Positions 62,228-64,000 of a stretch of 64,000 bases of DNA are shown piece after piece; positions within the stretch are counted from its first letter, which is position 1; every line of letters begins with the position of its first letter. The translations under genes were made by a program, and so were the position numbers. The stretch covers positions 62,001 to 126,000 of the forward strand of contig CAIQHG010000079.1 in assembly GCA_903871545.1 (NCBI GenBank), given 5' to 3'. The DNA comes from an uncultured Burkholderiales bacterium (lineage in GTDB: Bacteria > Pseudomonadota > Gammaproteobacteria > Burkholderiales > Burkholderiaceae_C). A model generated the notes under the pieces. It saw only the letters and a list, made by a program, of their open reading frames with translations, was not told where the DNA came from and searched no databases.

Positions 62228-63232
62228 ATGAACCTTAAAAGCTTAAATCAGAACAAATGGAGAGCCTTTCAGAGTGGTATTCAAGTTTTGCTTTGCGCGC
62301 TCTTACTTAATATGTTCAGCTCCTACGCGCAGTCTAACTTTCCCGATAAACCGATCAAATTGATCGTTGGTTATCCGCCCGGTGGGTCAGGAGATTTTGT
62401 CACCCGCGTGACTGCGGAGGAACTAGGCAAAGAGCTCGGTGTTTCAGTCTTGGTCGACAATAAGCCGGGCGCTGGGGGCTCAATAGCAGCTGAGTTGGTC
62501 TCTAAATCCCCTGGTGATGGGTACACCTTAGCCGTGTTGGGTCCTAATGCGTTGATTAAGGCTCTTTACCCCAAACTAAACTTTGATCCGGACAGAGATT
62601 TAATATCGGTATCTAATTTGGCACAAGGATCGATGATCATTTGTGTGAATCCAAAGACACCTTTTAAAACGCTAAAAGAGCTTATAGATTATGCTAAAAC
62701 ACACCCTCAAGAGCTCTTTAGCGCAGCGTCGGGGAATGGCTCTACGCCGCATTTGGCGGCTGCTCTTTTTGAGTCCACTGCAGGGGTGAAATTTACAACC
62801 ATTCAGTTTAAAGGGGGAGGCGCTGCTGCGCAGTCAACGATGTCAGGGGACACGCAGGTTATGTTTGCTACGCCCCCAACCGTGATGGGATTTATTAAGG
62901 CGGGGATGCTGAGACCTTTGTCTGTCACAACGGCCAAACCCACCCAATCTATTCCAGGGATAGCGGGCGCGCTTGAGAGCGGTTTGGTGGGTTACGATAC
63001 AAATTTTTCATTTGGGTTGTACGCGCCCAAAGGCACACCACCTGAGCTTATCAAAAAGATATTTGAGAGTGTCACCAAAGGGTTGCAACGCCCTGGAATA
63101 AAGGAGCGTTTTGCAATGCAGGGAATGGATATCACCACCTCAAAATCACCCGAGGCGTTTGAAAACGATCTCAAAGCCGATGCACCCAATGTCTTTAAAG
63201 CGGTGAAAGAGTCGGGTGCAAGGCTAGAGTAA
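62228..63232 (+). CDS. Bug/TctC-family solute-binding protein
   Basis: 334 residues from the ATG at 62228 (a TTG one codon earlier is also open). Signal peptide near 1-35 (ending SSYAQSN). Bug motifs FPDKPIKLIVGYPPGGSGDF, VSVLVDNKPGAGGSIAAELV, PGDGYTLAVLG, SAASGNGSTPHLAAALF and a C-terminal PNVFKAVKESGARLE. Starts 7 bases after the enoyl-CoA hydratase stop, so uptake and breakdown appear cotranscribed. Confidence 0.9.
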   Translation: MNLKSLNQNKWRAFQSGIQVLLCALLLNMFSSYAQSNFPDKPIKLIVGYPPGGSGDFVTRVTAEELGKELGVSVLVDNKPGAGGSIAAELVSKSPGDGYTLAVLGPNALIKALYPKLNFDPDRDLISVSNLAQGSMIICVNPKTPFKTLKELIDYAKTHPQELFSAASGNGSTPHLAAALFESTAGVKFTTIQFKGGGAAAQSTMSGDTQVMFATPPTVMGFIKAGMLRPLSVTTAKPTQSIPGIAGALESGLVGYDTNFSFGLYAPKGTPPELIKKIFESVTKGLQRPGIKERFAMQGMDITTSKSPEAFENDLKADAPNVFKAVKESGARLE

Positions 63233-63277
63233 TGAACGGGTAGGGTCTTAGAGTAAGGCATGCTCTAGGCAATTGTA

Positions 63278-63316
63278 GGTTAGAGCAGGTTAGAGCAAGG
63301 TTAGAGCAAGGTTGAG
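63278..63316. repeat. Short tandem repeat, unit GGTTAGAGCA(A)
   Basis: Three full copies of GGTTAGAGCA with an A or no A as spacer, and a partial fourth (GGTTGAG). It lies in the 196-base gap between the Bug gene and the dehydrogenase gene. Confidence 0.8.
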
Positions 63317-63428
63317 ATTCTTTTAAACCCTGAAGGGTCGATCAGCGGTTTTTTAAGAGTGAAGTTTTTCTCTAACTCATGTAGTCTCTTTTTAAATAAA
63401 AACTTCAAAACGGATATAAAAAACACGT

Positions 63429-64000
63429 ATGCAAAATCCATCCAACACCCCCGTAGGCGTTATCGGCTTAGGTGCAATGGGCAAGGGAATGGCTGAGTCC
63501 TTGAGAAGGGCTGGCTACTTGGTTCATGTGTATGACGTAAGAGCTGAGGTAGCAAATGAATTTGCTGCCTCAGGAGGGGTGGCCTGTTCCAGCCCAGCCC
63601 ATGTTGCCCAGTTGTGTCAAACACTAATCTCAGTGGTTGTGAACGCGGAGCAAACGGAGCACGTTTTATTTGGATCTAGCTCAGGACCCAGGGGGACTGA
63701 GGCAGAGGCAAAAGGTGCGGCTTTTTCAATGAAAAAAGGCGGCGTGTTTGTGATGTGCTCAACGGTGAATCCGGCTTGGTCTATTTCACTTGAGAAAAGG
63801 TTAAGTGATATGGGAATTTTGTACTTAGACGCGCCCATATCGGGTGGAGCAGCTAAGGCTAAGACAGGACAAATCACCATGATGACTGCAGGCTCTCCCA
63901 AGGCTTACGCTGTATGTGAGCAAGCTTTGAACGCGATGAGTGCAAAGGTCTATAAACTGGGTGACAAAGCGGGTTTAGGTAGTAAGGTGAAGGTGATCAA
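63429..64000 (+). CDS. 3-hydroxyisobutyrate dehydrogenase-family oxidoreductase, N-terminal part (3' end outside window)
   Basis: The frame is open from the ATG at 63429 to the end of the window, 190 residues visible. NAD(P)-binding Rossmann motif VGVIGLGAMGKGMAESLRRA (about 8-27), the beta-hydroxyacid dehydrogenase motif LDAPISGGAAKAKTGQITMM (about 137-156) and the catalytic Lys region LGSKVKVI starting at the very end. The family oxidises 3-hydroxyisobutyrate, tartronate semialdehyde, threonate and similar acids. It follows the CoA-transferase / hydratase / Bug cluster by 196 bases. Confidence 0.9.
   Translation, partial: MQNPSNTPVGVIGLGAMGKGMAESLRRAGYLVHVYDVRAEVANEFAASGGVACSSPAHVAQLCQTLISVVVNAEQTEHVLFGSSSGPRGTEAEAKGAAFSMKKGGVFVMCSTVNPAWSISLEKRLSDMGILYLDAPISGGAAKAKTGQITMMTAGSPKAYAVCEQALNAMSAKVYKLGDKAGLGSKVKVI

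Overview
The window looks like a chromosomal piece of a betaproteobacterium, most likely Burkholderiales with a moderately low GC content (aquatic type). The reasons are the gene order lptG-lptF / pepA-holC, five Bug/TctC-type periplasmic binding proteins, a CysB-type regulator, an 87-residue IF-1, an 865-residue homodimeric-type pyruvate dehydrogenase E1 and TctD/TctE-type regulators. No rRNA, tRNA, CRISPR array, intact phage or intact insertion sequence was seen. Assignments rest on motif recognition by eye; no database search was run.

Layout. 0-11 kb: 3' part of hrpA, a PLP aminotransferase, cysB, a CbiX-type chelatase, LPS export (lptG, lptF) divergent from pepA-holC, and a branched-chain amino acid (BCAA)-type binding protein. 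11-18.4 kb, minus strand: an operon of response regulator, sensor kinase, MipA/OmpV-like protein, MgtC/DUF4010 protein and small lipoprotein, then an NMT1/THI5-type ABC importer. 18.7-23.9 kb, plus strand: a run of exported proteins (MORN, unknown, family-3 binding protein, beta-rich protein, Ser/Asn-rich repeat protein, alpha/beta hydrolase). 23.9-32 kb: stand-alone aceE divergent from an Lrp-type regulator, an isocitrate-lyase-superfamily enzyme, a Bug protein, a decayed ABC ATPase, and glnK-amtB under a sigma-54 promoter with two NtrC-like sites. 32-42.6 kb: two branched-chain/amide-type ABC systems in opposite orientations, one with a LivM-LivG fusion and the other with only a deletion scar where its binding-protein gene should be; a frameshifted DUF1993 gene lies between them. 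42.6-45.8 kb: a TctD/TctE-like two-component pair and a CorA-like transporter.

46.1-53.0 kb is clearly GC-richer than its flanks and forms a compact catabolic cassette: LysR regulator, Bug, Asp/Glu-racemase-like enzyme, Bug, amidohydrolase (lactonase-like), HpaI-type aldolase, and an MFS transporter. It looks acquired, but no integrase is visible. 53.1-64 kb: a small phosphatase/sulfurtransferase-like protein, an unusual cation channel with two voltage-sensor domains and one pore, thiC behind a TPP riboswitch, debris of an IS607-type element, infA plus a methyltransferase, and a CoA-transferase / enoyl-CoA hydratase / Bug / hydroxyacid dehydrogenase cluster that runs off the window.

The genes point to a nutrient-scavenging heterotroph that imports amino acids, ammonium and organic acids through many binding-protein systems. 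The strongest 'second look' items are the deletion scar in the liv cluster, the T-tract frameshift in the DUF1993 gene, the double-voltage-sensor channel, and the high-GC racemase/lactonase/aldolase cassette of unknown substrate.
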